A program made the position numbers and the translations under genes. A stretch of DNA of 64,000 bases from Bacillus sp. J37. Lineage in GTDB: Bacteria; Bacillota; Bacilli; Bacillales; Bacillaceae. Below the pieces are notes generated by a model. It was not told where the DNA came from and did no database searches. It saw only the letters and a program-made list of their open reading frames with translations. Within the stretch, counting starts at the first letter, position 1, and every line of letters starts with the position of its first letter. The DNA is taken from contig NZ_JAEK01000016.1 of the NCBI RefSeq assembly GCF_000518865.1, positions 29,223 through 93,222 on the forward strand, given 5' to 3'. This document shows, one piece after another, positions 42,898 to 53,407 of the stretch.

Positions 42898-44364
42898 ATG
42901 AAGAAAATGTCTAAAATGCTAGTTCTTCTATTAGTGGCCGCATTAGTGATGGTAGGGTGTTCTAATGAAGAAAGCAGCACAAAATCAACCGAGGATGGCA
43001 CATACGAAGTCGTAATGGCTTACATGAATTTTTCGAACATTCAAGATATTGAGTCAGTTCAAGAGGGAATTAGCAAAATTGCCAAAGAAAAGATTAATGC
43101 AACTGTTAAACTAATGCCAATTAGTGCTGGTGCATGGCAGGAACAATCAAACTTGTTATTAACAGGTAGTGAGCAATTAGATCTGATTCTTTCATCATCA
43201 TTTTATGGATATAACACAAATGCGATTAAAGGACAATATCTGCCTTTAGATGACTTGCTTGAATCGCATGGTCAAGGAATTTTGGAAACAATGCCAGAAC
43301 ATATTTTAGAAGGTAATAAGGTTAACGGAAATATTTATGGGATTCCAAGTGTTCGTGACTGGTCAGCAAATTATGGTATTGCGATGAGAAAAGATATTCT
43401 TGATAAATATAATATAGATGTTACTCAAATCAAAGACTGGAAAGATTTAGGGGAAGTGTTCGCGATTGTCAAGGAAAATGAACCTACATTGACTCCGTTG
43501 GTTAACACTTCTCAGACTCCTGTATATTCAATGACTGGTGGAATATATGATGAACTTGGCGAATCTCTAGGAGTTATGCGTTTTGATGATTCTGGAAAAA
43601 TAGTTAACTTGTTCGAACAGCCTGAATACATTGAAAATGTTGAACTAGTAAGAGAGTGGTATCAAAAAGGCTATATTTTAAAAGATGCGGCAACTTCTAC
43701 AGAGGCATCAGTTAATGTCGTTGCAGCTGGTAAAGGGTTTGGTTATTTTAATAATTTAAAACCAGGATATGATGTTCAAGAGTCCATACTTGCTGGTACT
43801 GAAATGGTAGTAGTAGAATTATCCGAACCTTTCATTTATACAACTGCATCAACAGGATTTAATTTATCTATTTCAAAAAATACACGAAATAAAGAAAAAA
43901 CAATGGAATTTTTAAACCTCCTATACACTGATGCTGATGTCATGAATTTATTAGCGAATGGTATTGAAGGGAAGCATTACGAAGTAAATGAAGAGGGGAC
44001 AATCCAATTGCCTGAAGGTGTTACAGAATCTAGTTATGTGTTCAATGCATGGATGATGGGTAATAACGCTTTAACGTATCCTTGGGTTGGGAATTCACCT
44101 GATTATTGGGAGGAAATGAGTGAGTTTAATGACTCTGGGATTATCTCTCCTGCATTTGGGTTTACTTTTAATCCAGATCCTGTAAAAACAGAAATTGCTG
44201 CTGCGTCAAACGTTGTAACCGAGTTTAGAAGAGGAATAGAGTCTGGTACATTAGATCCAGAAAAAAGCCTTTCTGATTTTAATGAAAAACTAAAATCAGC
44301 TGGACTAGACAAAATTATTGCTGAAAAACAAAAGCAATTTGATGAGTGGGAAGCTAGTAAATAA
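42898..44364 (+). CDS. extracellular solute-binding lipoprotein, LplA/YtcQ type
   Basis: A 488-residue lipoprotein (lipobox MVGC near residue 21) of the large family used by LplB/LplC-type importers. Visible features are PISAGAWQEQSNLLLTGSEQLDL and GIPSVRDWSANYGIAMRKDIL, both usual in this family. I start at ATG 42898 behind AAAGGGGGAAAGAAACAA. These receptors usually bind oligosaccharides such as rhamnogalacturonan fragments or plant glycosides, which fits the rhamnosidase downstream. Confidence 0.92.
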   Translation: MKKMSKMLVLLLVAALVMVGCSNEESSTKSTEDGTYEVVMAYMNFSNIQDIESVQEGISKIAKEKINATVKLMPISAGAWQEQSNLLLTGSEQLDLILSSSFYGYNTNAIKGQYLPLDDLLESHGQGILETMPEHILEGNKVNGNIYGIPSVRDWSANYGIAMRKDILDKYNIDVTQIKDWKDLGEVFAIVKENEPTLTPLVNTSQTPVYSMTGGIYDELGESLGVMRFDDSGKIVNLFEQPEYIENVELVREWYQKGYILKDAATSTEASVNVVAAGKGFGYFNNLKPGYDVQESILAGTEMVVVELSEPFIYTTASTGFNLSISKNTRNKEKTMEFLNLLYTDADVMNLLANGIEGKHYEVNEEGTIQLPEGVTESSYVFNAWMMGNNALTYPWVGNSPDYWEEMSEFNDSGIISPAFGFTFNPDPVKTEIAAASNVVTEFRRGIESGTLDPEKSLSDFNEKLKSAGLDKIIAEKQKQFDEWEASK

Positions 44365-44376
44365 TGATGGAGGGCA

Positions 44377-44414
44377 AATAAGGAGAGCTAGCAAGTGCAC
44401 TAGTTCTCCTTATT
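44377..44414 (+). terminator. hairpin between binding-protein and permease genes
   Basis: Arms AATAAGGAGA and TCTCCTTATT with further pairing in the loop (CTAG/CTAG). It probably limits permease expression relative to the binding protein. Confidence 0.65.
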
Positions 44415-44555
44415 CATAAACAAAGGCATCGACTTAATACTATTCTAATTAAGTTGATGAAAATTTTACCATTTCCTTTTCTGTTTTTCTATCAGTTTGA
44501 CATAAGGAGAGGAAGCCTGAATGTTAGTAAATCATTTTAAATAAGGGGGATTGAA

Positions 44556-45533
44556 ATGTCACAAGCATCAGTCAAGTCGTTAGAAACTGAGGTACAGGTA
44601 GTTCCCAAACAGAAAACAACATCGAAAATAAAAAAATTAAAAAGGTATTTGCCACTTTTTATCATGATCCTACCTGGCTTTATTTATTTGCTAATAAATA
44701 ACTATATGCCAATGGCAGGTTTAGTCATTGCATTTAAAGACATCAATTACTCGGTTGGGATTTTTGCAAGTGATTGGATCGGATTTAAAAACTTTGAGTA
44801 TTTATTTAGTACACAAGATGCTTATATTATTACAAGAAATACCATCCTATATAATGGTGGATTTATTATTTTAAATACTGTTATCGCGCTCGTTGTTGCC
44901 ATCATGCTGAACGAAATTAAAAACAAGTTTTTCAAAAGTTTTTATCAAAGCATCATTCTCCTTCCCTTCTTAATTTCAATGGTTATTGTCAGTTACCTAG
45001 GTTTATCCTTCTTAAGTGTTGACGTTGGTTTCTTTAACAAAACACTATTACCAATGTTAGGGTTAGAAGAAATTGCCTGGTATTTTGAAGCGAAATATTG
45101 GCCATATATTTTAACCATTATCAATGTGTGGAAAGGCGTAGGATTTTTATGTGTCATTTTCTTAGCAGCCATTGTTGGAATTGACCAAGAGTATTATGAA
45201 GCGGCCCAATTAGATGGAGCTTCAAAAATACAACAAATTTGGAACATCACAATTCCGAATATAATGCCTGTTATTGTGATGATGACATTGCTTGCTATCG
45301 GCCGTATTTTTTATTCTGATTTCGGTTTATTCTATCAAGTACCGATGAACTCAGGTGCTATCTATGAAACAACAAATGTTATAGACACATACGTATATCG
45401 AGGATTAATGCAGCTTGGTGATATTGGTATGTCAGCTGCAGCTGGATTATATCAGTCAATTGTTGGATTTGTTCTTGTCATATTATCGAACTGGCTCGTT
45501 CGTTTGCGCAATAAAGATAATGCCTTATTTTAA
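44556..45533 (+). CDS. carbohydrate ABC transporter permease, LplB type
   Basis: A 325-residue permease with a positively charged N-terminus and first segment FIMILPGFIYLLINNYMPMAG. The ATPase-contact loop is YYEAAQLDGASKIQQIWNITIP. FSDFGLFYQVP-like and end-region features are typical of the LplB/YteP group. The start ATG follows AAGGGGGATTGAA. The 190-nt gap before it contains a hairpin and no gene. Confidence 0.92.
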   Translation: MSQASVKSLETEVQVVPKQKTTSKIKKLKRYLPLFIMILPGFIYLLINNYMPMAGLVIAFKDINYSVGIFASDWIGFKNFEYLFSTQDAYIITRNTILYNGGFIILNTVIALVVAIMLNEIKNKFFKSFYQSIILLPFLISMVIVSYLGLSFLSVDVGFFNKTLLPMLGLEEIAWYFEAKYWPYILTIINVWKGVGFLCVIFLAAIVGIDQEYYEAAQLDGASKIQQIWNITIPNIMPVIVMMTLLAIGRIFYSDFGLFYQVPMNSGAIYETTNVIDTYVYRGLMQLGDIGMSAAAGLYQSIVGFVLVILSNWLVRLRNKDNALF

Positions 45534-45550
45534 AATGGAGGTGGCAATAG

Positions 45551-46444
45551 ATGTATAAATCTGATCGCATTACACAATGGGTATCCCATAGCTTTCTCAT
45601 CATTCTAACAATATCCTGTATTATTCCATTTGTTATATTAATCTCTTCTTCTTTTACATCTGAAGAATCGTTAATACTAGATGGATATTCATTCATTCCG
45701 AAAGAGTGGAGCTTTGCGGCATATGAATATTTAATTAGTAACTTTGAACAAATCGGAAGAGCATATGGTGTTACAGTTTTTATCACGATAATTGGTACGA
45801 CAGCTAGCTTAACGATTACCTCACTTCTGGCATATGCCATTTCTAGACGCGATTTACCATATCGAAACGTATTTGCCTTCTTCGTATTCTTTACTTTGTT
45901 ATTTAACGGAGGACTGGTCCCTACTTATCTTGTGTACACCGAAATATTCCATATTAAAAATACGATTTGGGCTTTAATTGTACCAGGATTATTAATGAAT
46001 GGTTTTAACGTTTTATTAATGAGAACATTCTTTATGACTTCGATACCAGAACCTGTTATTGAGTCAGCGAGAATGGATGGAGCAGGTGAATTTAGAACCT
46101 TCTTCTCGATCGTTCTTCCGTTGTCATTACCAATTTTAGCTACGATCGGATTATTGCAAACGATCATCTATTGGAATGACTGGTTCAATGGATTGGTTTA
46201 TATTACGGAGCCTTCCCTTTTTAGTATTCAAAATCTATTAAATAGAATGCTTCAGGACATTCAGTTTTTAACCTCTAATTCTTCAAATCTTGGAAGTAAC
46301 GCAGGTGCTTCAGCTGCATCGATTCCAACAACTGCTGTTCAAATGGCCATTGCAGTGATTGGTGTGTTACCAATTTTAATTGCTTATCCATTCTTCCAAA
46401 AGTATTTGGTAAAGGGGATTGCGATTGGGGCTGTAAAAGGGTAA
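45551..46444 (+). CDS. carbohydrate ABC transporter permease, LplC/YtcP type
   Basis: A 297-residue partner permease with the loop VIESARMDGAGEFRTFFSIVLPLSLP and the end FFQKYLVKGIAIGAVKG typical for LplC/YtcP. It starts at ATG with GGAGGTGGCAATAG. No ATPase gene is present here, so a shared MsmX-like ATPase is expected elsewhere. Confidence 0.92.
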   Translation: MYKSDRITQWVSHSFLIILTISCIIPFVILISSSFTSEESLILDGYSFIPKEWSFAAYEYLISNFEQIGRAYGVTVFITIIGTTASLTITSLLAYAISRRDLPYRNVFAFFVFFTLLFNGGLVPTYLVYTEIFHIKNTIWALIVPGLLMNGFNVLLMRTFFMTSIPEPVIESARMDGAGEFRTFFSIVLPLSLPILATIGLLQTIIYWNDWFNGLVYITEPSLFSIQNLLNRMLQDIQFLTSNSSNLGSNAGASAASIPTTAVQMAIAVIGVLPILIAYPFFQKYLVKGIAIGAVKG

Positions 46445-46458
46445 GGGATGTACACTGT

Positions 46459-46500
46459 TAATCAAGGGGCCAAAGCAGTCATTGCATGGCTCCTTGATTA
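46459..46500 (+). terminator. terminator after LplC-type gene
   Basis: Arms TAATCAAGGGGCCA and TGGCTCCTTGATTA with one mismatch, then TATCTCATTTT. Confidence 0.75.
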
Positions 46501-46556
46501 TATCTCATTTTGAACAACAAATTTCATGATTTAATCGAACGTAAGGAGTGGCAACA

Positions 46557-47180
46557 ATGGAAGGCATGATGAAAAGTTTTTATACAATTTCCTTGTGGTT
46601 GGCAAGATTAATGTATGTAAATATTCTATGGATTTTATTTACAATCGTAGGATTGGGTGTAGTAGGTTTTTACCCTTCGACTACTGCAATGTTTGCTGTT
46701 ATCCGAAAATGGGTATTGGGCGATCGGGATATCCCCGTCTTTAAAACCTTCTGGTCCAATTATAAAAAGGAATTTGTAAAAAGTAACATACTAGGAATAT
46801 TTATTAGTATTTTTGCATTTATTATGTATTCCAGTTTGAACATCATCAGTTCCGTAACGATTCCTTCTTTAAAGGTCTTATATATACCTAATGGACTTGT
46901 AACACTTTTATTTTTATTAACTGTCCTATATATTTTTCCGGTTTTTGTTCATTATGATGTGAAGTTAACGAAGGTTGCTAAAAATGCATTTATTATCATG
47001 ACTATTAATCCAATTTCCACTTTTTGTATGGTCGTGTTAACTGGATTTTTACTATTCATCATTTATAAATTTCCTGGGCTAATCCCATTCTTCAGTGGAA
47101 GTATGACTGCATTTTTGCTTATGTTTTTAAGTAACTATGCCTTTACCCGAGCTTCAAGAGTTGTTGAAATAAAATATTAA
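46557..47180 (+). CDS. YesL-like DUF624 membrane protein
   Basis: A 207-residue integral membrane protein of the DUF624/YesL family. It has a short charged start and WLARLMYVNILWILFTIVGL, then FYPSTTAMFAVIRKWVLGDRDIPVFKTFW, the hallmark of the family. Four further hydrophobic segments follow. Function is unknown, but family members accompany LplABC-type importers and glycosidases. I choose ATG 46557 over GTG 46548, which lies inside the AAGGAG site. Confidence 0.87.
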   Translation: MEGMMKSFYTISLWLARLMYVNILWILFTIVGLGVVGFYPSTTAMFAVIRKWVLGDRDIPVFKTFWSNYKKEFVKSNILGIFISIFAFIMYSSLNIISSVTIPSLKVLYIPNGLVTLLFLLTVLYIFPVFVHYDVKLTKVAKNAFIIMTINPISTFCMVVLTGFLLFIIYKFPGLIPFFSGSMTAFLLMFLSNYAFTRASRVVEIKY

Positions 47181-47285
47181 GTAAGACCTAGCAACGTATA
47201 CTAATCTTTTATATTAAAATTTGTTGGCATAGTTGAAGAAAATTCTAGTAGTAGAATAATATCTTAATGGAAAAGGAGAAGTAAG

Positions 47286-49517
47286 ATGCCCATAAAATAT
47301 GTTGAAAATGAAAGAGGTCCTACTTTAGGATACTCTAGTAAATCAGGTGTCCGAATTCTTAATGTCGATGGAAAAGCATTTAAAGATTTAAATAAAGACG
47401 GCAAATTAGACAAATATGAAGACTGGCGTTTATCTGCAGAAGAACGTGCAAAAGATTTGGCTTCAAAAATGTCAGTTGCCCAAATTGCGGGATTAATGCT
47501 TTATAGTCGACATCAATCAATCCCTGCAGGCCAAGGGCCATTCCCGGGTACATATGGTGGCAATCCATTTTTTGAAAGCGTTGCAAATCCAAGTGATTTA
47601 TCAGATTAACAAAAGGAATTTCTTACAAATGATGATTTGAGACATGTATTAATTACTACAGTTGAAAGCCCTGAAGTGGCTGCACAATGGAATAATAATT
47701 CACAAGAATTAGTTGAGGGAATTGGATTAGGTATTCCGATAAACACTAGCTCTGACCCGCGTCACGCATCTGTTGCAAGCACAGAGTACAATGCAGGTGC
47801 AGGTGGCAAGATTTCAATGTGGCCAGAGACACTAGGTCTTGCAGCAACCTTTGATCCTGAAGTAACAGAAGAGTTTGGAAAAATTGCTTCAAAAGAATAC
47901 AGAGCACTGGGAATTACAACAGCGCTATCGCCACAAATTGATATTGCAACAGATCCGCGTTGGTCAAGATTTAATGGGACATTTGGTGAAGACCCTAGTC
48001 TTTCAGCTGATTTGGCAAAAGCTTATGTAGATGGTTTTCAAACAACAGATGACACAATTGATGGCTGGGGAGAAGAAAGTGTTAACGCAATGGTCAAGCA
48101 TTGGCCAGGTGGTGGCTCAGGAGAAGCCGGGAGAGACGCACACTGGGGTTACGGAAAGTTTGCCGTATACCCTGGAAACAATTTTGCAGACCATCTACTG
48201 CCGTTTACAGAAGGAGCCTTTAAACTTTCTGGAAAAACAGGCAAGGCTTCTGCCGTTATGCCATATTACACTATTTCAGTGGACCAAGACGATATGAACA
48301 GTGAAAATGTAGGGAATTCATATAATAAATATCTCATCTCAGATCTTCTGAGAGACAGGTATGGATATGGTGGTGTCGTTTGTACAGACTGGCTAATTAC
48401 TGGAGATGAACCAGCTGCCGTTGATATTTTTGCAGGTAAACCATGGGGAGTAGAACACTTGACAGTTGCTGAACGTCATTATAAAGCTTTGATAGCAGGA
48501 GTTGACCAGTTTGGTGGGAATAATGAGGCTGCTCCAATTATTGAAGTATATGAAATGGGTGTAAAAGAACATGGCGAAGAATTTATGCGTAAGCGCTTTG
48601 AAACATCAGCTGTTCGCTTATTATTAAATATTTTCCGTCTAGGTCTATTTGAAAATCCATATTTGGATGTTGAAAAAAGTGCTGATACAGTTGGAAGCCC
48701 AGAATTTATGGCGAAGGGTTACGACGCGCAATTAAAGTCAATTGTTATGGTGAAAAATAAAAATCAACTTCTGCCCTTAGTAAAAAGGAAGACTGTTTAT
48801 ATATCAAAACGCTATTTAGTTGCTGGAAAGAACTGGTTTGGTATGGAAATACCTGAAAAGTATGAATACTCATTTAATTTAGATGTGGTAAGGAAATATT
48901 TCAATGTGACAGATAAACCTGATGAGGCAGATTTTGCGTTAGTTGGTATATCAAGTCCAGAGGGTGAGGGCTTTAGTAGAGAAGATGTGGAAAACGGTGG
49001 AACAGGATATGTTCCGATTAGCTTACAGTATGGAACATATACGGCCGAATTCGCACGTGAAAAAAGTATAGCGGGCGATGTAAGAGATGTATTGGATCGT
49101 ACTTACAAAGGGAAATCCTTTACCCCTCGAAATACGACTGATCTTGAGTTGGTACAAAAGACAAAAGAAGAGATGAAGGGTAAACCTGTAATTGTGTCTC
49201 TACTTTTATCAAAACCTACTATAGTTGAGGAGTTTGAATGTAACATCGATGCTCTCCTCTTAAATTTTGGCGTACAGGACCAAGCTCTACTTGATATTTT
49301 AACAGGAGTAACTGAACCTTCAGGACTTCTTCCAATGCAATTGCCAGCACATATGAAGACAGTTGAAGAACAATACGAAGATGTACCACATGACATGGTA
49401 TGTCACTTAGACACAGAAGGAAATGAATATGATTTTGCTTTTGGGCTCAATTGGTCCGGTGTCATTCAAGATGATCGAACAAAAAAATACAAAAAGAACC
49501 ATAAAATAAGAAATTAA
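47286..49517 (+). pseudogene. GH3-family glycoside hydrolase gene split by one in-frame stop
   Basis: A 743-codon frame that is intact except for a TAA at 47607-47609. Before it (from ATG 47286, behind AAAAGGAGAAGTAAG) is a 107-residue piece with DLNKDGKLDKYEDWRLSAEERAKDL. After it the same frame continues QKEFLTNDDLRHVLITT to 49517. The GH3 core shows MVKHWPGGGSGEAGRDAHWG and the nucleophile Asp in GVVCTDWLITGDE, with a C-terminal domain. No frameshift exists; LSD-stop-QKEFL suggests GAA to TAA. No signal peptide. Members are beta-glycosidases. A shortened 626-residue protein could start at TTG 47637. Confidence 0.85.
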
Positions 49518-49537
49518 GCTATTAAGGAGGTAAAAGC

Positions 49538-52432
49538 ATGGAAATTACTCAGTTACGAACAAACCAGATTACGAATCCTTTAGGGTTTGAATTTGGACGA
49601 GTAAATTTATCATGGGTGACAGCAGCGGGTGATAGTCTATCCGTTTCACAGAAAGCAGCGCAAGTAGAAGTCAGCTTAGCATCTAATTTTTCAGCCGTCC
49701 TTTTTGATAGTGGAGTTCAAGAGGAGATTAATAGTTTAGGATATTCACTTGACCTAGAATTAAAACCTCGTACACGTTATTACTGGCGGGTAACAGTTTG
49801 GGGGGATGCTGGTGACAGTGTTACTAGTGATACAGCATGGTTTGAAACAGCAAAAATGGATGAAAAATGGCAAGGGAAATGGATTTCACCTGACCTTGAT
49901 AAAGAAATACACCCCCTAATTAGAAAAGAATTTATGTTACCAACGGGTATAGTTTCTGCTAGAGTCTATCTTTCTGGATTAGGAATCTATGACTTACAAA
50001 TTAATGGTAAGCGTGTAAGTGACGAGTATTTTGCACCGGGGTTTAATGCTTATGATCATTGGATTCAGTATCAAACATATGATGTGACGGATTTAGTATC
50101 TGAAGGAAGTAATGCGATCGGAGTTATGCTTGGCAATGGCTGGTATAAGGGACGTTTTGGATTTGACGGTGGACACCATGAATTGTATGGGAGTGAATTT
50201 GCTGTAATCGGAGAGATTTTTGTAACACTTGAAGACGGCTCGACAGTTGTTATAGGTTCTGATGAGAGTTGGAAATGCACATCATCACCAATTACGTTCA
50301 GTGGTATTTATGATGGAGAAATCTATGATGCAAATCTTGAAATTCCAAATTGGTCACATGCGGATATGGATGATAGTAGCTGGACAGGAGTTACACTAAC
50401 AGCAGTAAAAACTGATAAATTCCTAGCAAGGCTAAGCTTACCTGTAAAGATTAAAGAAGTTCGTAAACCAGTTGATATCATTACGACTCCGGCGGGAGAA
50501 ACTGTTCTTGATATGGGGCAGATCATGACTGGGTGGGTTACTTTTAAAACAAATGCTCCAAAAGGCACAACATTACAACTTCAATACGGAGAAATACTGC
50601 AAAATGACTGTTTTTACAGAGATAATTTACGTACGGCAAAGGCAGTGTATACGTATATTTCAGATGGAAGTGAAAGAGTAGTACAGCCATATTTCACGTT
50701 TTTTGGTTTCCGTTATGTGAAGTTAACCGGATTTGATAAAGCAATTAATCTCGAGGACTTTACAGGATGTGTCATTTACAGTGATATTAATCAAACAGGT
50801 CATATCGAAACATCAAACCCATTAGTAAACCAATTATTTTTAAATGCATTATGGGGGCAAAAAGGAAACTTCCTGGATGTACCAACAGATTGTCCACAAC
50901 GCGATGAGAGAATGGGCTGGACAGGGGATGCACAAGTATTTGCTTCAACCGCTTGCTACAATATGTATTCTCCAGCATTTTATAACAAATTTATGTTTGA
51001 TTTAAGGGAAGAGCAAAAGCGCCTTGGCGGATCCGTCCCATTCATCGTTCCACAAATCAAACCAAAAGATGACCCTGGTTTTGTTACAGGACATGGTTCT
51101 ACAGCTTGGGGTGATGCGGCAACAGTCATTCCATGGGTCCTTTATAAGCATTATGGAGACAAGGAATTACTTGACCTACAATTTGATACGATGAAGGATT
51201 GGGTAGACTACATCAAAAAAGTAGATGAAGAAACCGGCGGAAAGAGATTATGGCAGGATGGCTTTCACTTTGGTGATTGGTTAGCGCTTGATGGTCCAGA
51301 TCCATTAAGCCCAATGGGTGGAACGGATGCTCATTATATTGCTTCAGCCTATTACTGCTACTCTGCACAGTTAGTGGCAAAAGCAGCGTCTGTATTAGGT
51401 AAAACCGAAGTAGCAGAAGAATACACGACACTTGCTAATGAGATTAAAGAGGCAATAAAAAGTGAATATTTTTCTCCAAATGGAAGAATCACGATTCATA
51501 CACAAACAGCCATGATCGTAGCACTTTACATGGATCTTATTCCAGACAATTTTCGTATACGTGTCATAACTGATTTAAAAGCAAAATTACGTGCAGATAA
51601 GATGCATCTAAAAACGGGATTTGTCGGAACACCATATTTTTGCCATGTGTTATCAGAAAACGGAGCAAATGAAGATGCTTATACCCTATTATTAAATGAG
51701 GACTTTCCAAGCTGGTTATTTGCAGTCAAATTAGGGGCAACAACTATTTGGGAGCGATGGAATTCAGTTCTAGCAGATGGAAGTATTAGTGATACAGGAA
51801 TGAACTCATTGAATCATTACGCATATGGCTCAATCGCAGAGTGGATGTATACGCAAATGTGCGGAATTAATCCGGTAGAGAATGCACCAGGATATCGCAA
51901 AATTGTGTTCAATCCGAAACCATATGGAAAATTATCATATGCAAAGGCAAAGCTACATTCAGCAAGCGGCTTAATTGAGAGTGGCTGGGAAATCCATAAA
52001 AATGGTAAATTATCATTTGCTTTTAAAGTACCATTCAATTCTACAGCTGAATTTATTTTACCTGATGCTGTAATAGATAAAGTAATAGTGAACGGTCAAC
52101 CATTGATTAGAAGTGAAATTAAGGCAGTACAAGAAGATGATCACGTAAAAGGAGAATTAATTGCAGGTACGTATCAGATAGAATATATCCCTGCGAAAGA
52201 TTATATCTTGAAATATAGCTCAAACAATAGTATTAGAGAGTTACTAAGTAACGAGGAAACAGAAGAAATCTTAGCCGAATTACTACCAGATGTGATTTCG
52301 AACCAAATCATTCTTCACCGATTCGCGGAGAGTTCATTGAGAGAATTGAGTCACTCTCCATTAGGTGCAAAAGTAGTAACAACTGAACAATTAGAAAAAC
52401 TGGATGAGAAGCTATCTTTCGTTCATGTATAA
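49538..52432 (+). CDS. alpha-L-rhamnosidase, GH78 family
   Basis: A 964-residue enzyme with N-terminal beta domains (RYYWRVTVWGDAGDS; VYLSGLGIYDLQINGKRVSDEYFAPG) and the (alpha/alpha)6 catalytic domain. The hallmark VPTDCPQRDERMGWTGDAQ lies near residues 448-466, the second acidic residue region in ATTIWERWNS, and a C-terminal beta domain follows. It removes terminal alpha-L-rhamnose from plant glycosides or rhamnogalacturonan fragments. Without a signal peptide it acts in the cytoplasm. The start ATG follows AAGGAGGTAAAAGC. About 80 C-terminal residues (LLSNEETEEILAELLPDVI) extend past the usual end. Confidence 0.93.
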   Translation: MEITQLRTNQITNPLGFEFGRVNLSWVTAAGDSLSVSQKAAQVEVSLASNFSAVLFDSGVQEEINSLGYSLDLELKPRTRYYWRVTVWGDAGDSVTSDTAWFETAKMDEKWQGKWISPDLDKEIHPLIRKEFMLPTGIVSARVYLSGLGIYDLQINGKRVSDEYFAPGFNAYDHWIQYQTYDVTDLVSEGSNAIGVMLGNGWYKGRFGFDGGHHELYGSEFAVIGEIFVTLEDGSTVVIGSDESWKCTSSPITFSGIYDGEIYDANLEIPNWSHADMDDSSWTGVTLTAVKTDKFLARLSLPVKIKEVRKPVDIITTPAGETVLDMGQIMTGWVTFKTNAPKGTTLQLQYGEILQNDCFYRDNLRTAKAVYTYISDGSERVVQPYFTFFGFRYVKLTGFDKAINLEDFTGCVIYSDINQTGHIETSNPLVNQLFLNALWGQKGNFLDVPTDCPQRDERMGWTGDAQVFASTACYNMYSPAFYNKFMFDLREEQKRLGGSVPFIVPQIKPKDDPGFVTGHGSTAWGDAATVIPWVLYKHYGDKELLDLQFDTMKDWVDYIKKVDEETGGKRLWQDGFHFGDWLALDGPDPLSPMGGTDAHYIASAYYCYSAQLVAKAASVLGKTEVAEEYTTLANEIKEAIKSEYFSPNGRITIHTQTAMIVALYMDLIPDNFRIRVITDLKAKLRADKMHLKTGFVGTPYFCHVLSENGANEDAYTLLLNEDFPSWLFAVKLGATTIWERWNSVLADGSISDTGMNSLNHYAYGSIAEWMYTQMCGINPVENAPGYRKIVFNPKPYGKLSYAKAKLHSASGLIESGWEIHKNGKLSFAFKVPFNSTAEFILPDAVIDKVIVNGQPLIRSEIKAVQEDDHVKGELIAGTYQIEYIPAKDYILKYSSNNSIRELLSNEETEEILAELLPDVISNQIILHRFAESSLRELSHSPLGAKVVTTEQLEKLDEKLSFVHV

Positions 52433-52484
52433 ACAAGAGAGTCCTAAGGAGTATATTCATTCATTTTATAAGGAGGAAAAGTAG

Positions 52485-53282
52485 ATGGCCTTATTACAAG
52501 TGAGCTTTAAATCGAAGGCACTTATGATGCAAACATCCGTAAATGTATTACTGCCTATAGGAACAAACAGAATAGATATCGAGAGCATATCAGACCTAAC
52601 ATATGAGCATAAAAAGTTTCCTATAGTATATCTTTTGCATGGTGCAACTGACGATCATTCCTGTTGGTTACGTTTATCTTCGATAGAAAGGTATGCTGAA
52701 GATAAAGGGATTGCTGTTGTCATGCCAAATGCTGACTTAAGCTGTTATAGTGATATGATTCATGGCCATAAGTATTGGACGTACATTAGTGAGGAATTGC
52801 CAAACTTTATTGAGGCTGCTTTTCCTATCTCAAATAAACGTGAAGATACTTTTGCGGCAGGATTATCAATGGGAGGCTACGGTGCATTCAAACTTGGGTT
52901 GCGTAAACCGGAGAAATTTGCAGCTGTTGCGTCACTGTCGGGTTTATTAGACTTAGTTGACTCTTTGAACGGACCTGGTCCAAGCTTTTTTGAAAATGTA
53001 TTCGGCGATAGCTCTACTGTTCCTAAAAGTAGGAATGACTTAGTATACGTATTGGAACAATTGAAGAAAGAAAATAAAATAATCCCTAAATTATTCCAGG
53101 CATGTGGAACAGAAGATTTCCTATATCAAAATAATCATACATTTAGAGACTTTGCGAATGGTTTAGGAGTGGACTTACATTATGAAGAAGGGCCAGGTGG
53201 ACATGAGTGGAGCTACTGGGATACGAATATTCAACGAGTATTAGATTGGCTGCCACTTGAAAGCAACAAAATCGTTAAATAA
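52485..53282 (+). CDS. esterase of the alpha/beta-hydrolase (EstA/CE1-like) family
   Basis: A 265-residue cytoplasmic serine esterase. It has the oxyanion region YLLHGATDD, nucleophile Ser in AAGLSMGGYGAFKLGL (about residue 128) and catalytic His in GPGGHEWSYWD. It resembles the tributyrin-esterase/acetyl-esterase group that removes acyl groups from sugars. The start ATG follows AAGGAGGAAAAGTAG. In the rhamnosidase operon it may deacylate imported glycosides. Confidence 0.86.
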   Translation: MALLQVSFKSKALMMQTSVNVLLPIGTNRIDIESISDLTYEHKKFPIVYLLHGATDDHSCWLRLSSIERYAEDKGIAVVMPNADLSCYSDMIHGHKYWTYISEELPNFIEAAFPISNKREDTFAAGLSMGGYGAFKLGLRKPEKFAAVASLSGLLDLVDSLNGPGPSFFENVFGDSSTVPKSRNDLVYVLEQLKKENKIIPKLFQACGTEDFLYQNNHTFRDFANGLGVDLHYEEGPGGHEWSYWDTNIQRVLDWLPLESNKIVK

Positions 53283-53407
53283 TCTCTCAAAAGAGAAAGG
53301 TAATTTATAGTAAAACACGGAAGGAATGTACAGACAAGTAAACTTTGAATTTTCCAATTTTTGTACGTTTGTTTCATTTAAATCCATATATAAAAGGAGA
53401 TATCAAA

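Noticed and set aside
44521..44544. Seven-residue frame with a ribosome binding site just before the LplB-type gene
   Set aside because: Too short to judge; no repeated control codons and no attenuator structure that would make it a leader peptide.
53325..53345. ACAGACAAGTAAAC near the second esterase as a GntR half-site
   Set aside because: Only one arm is present and no promoter is in register.
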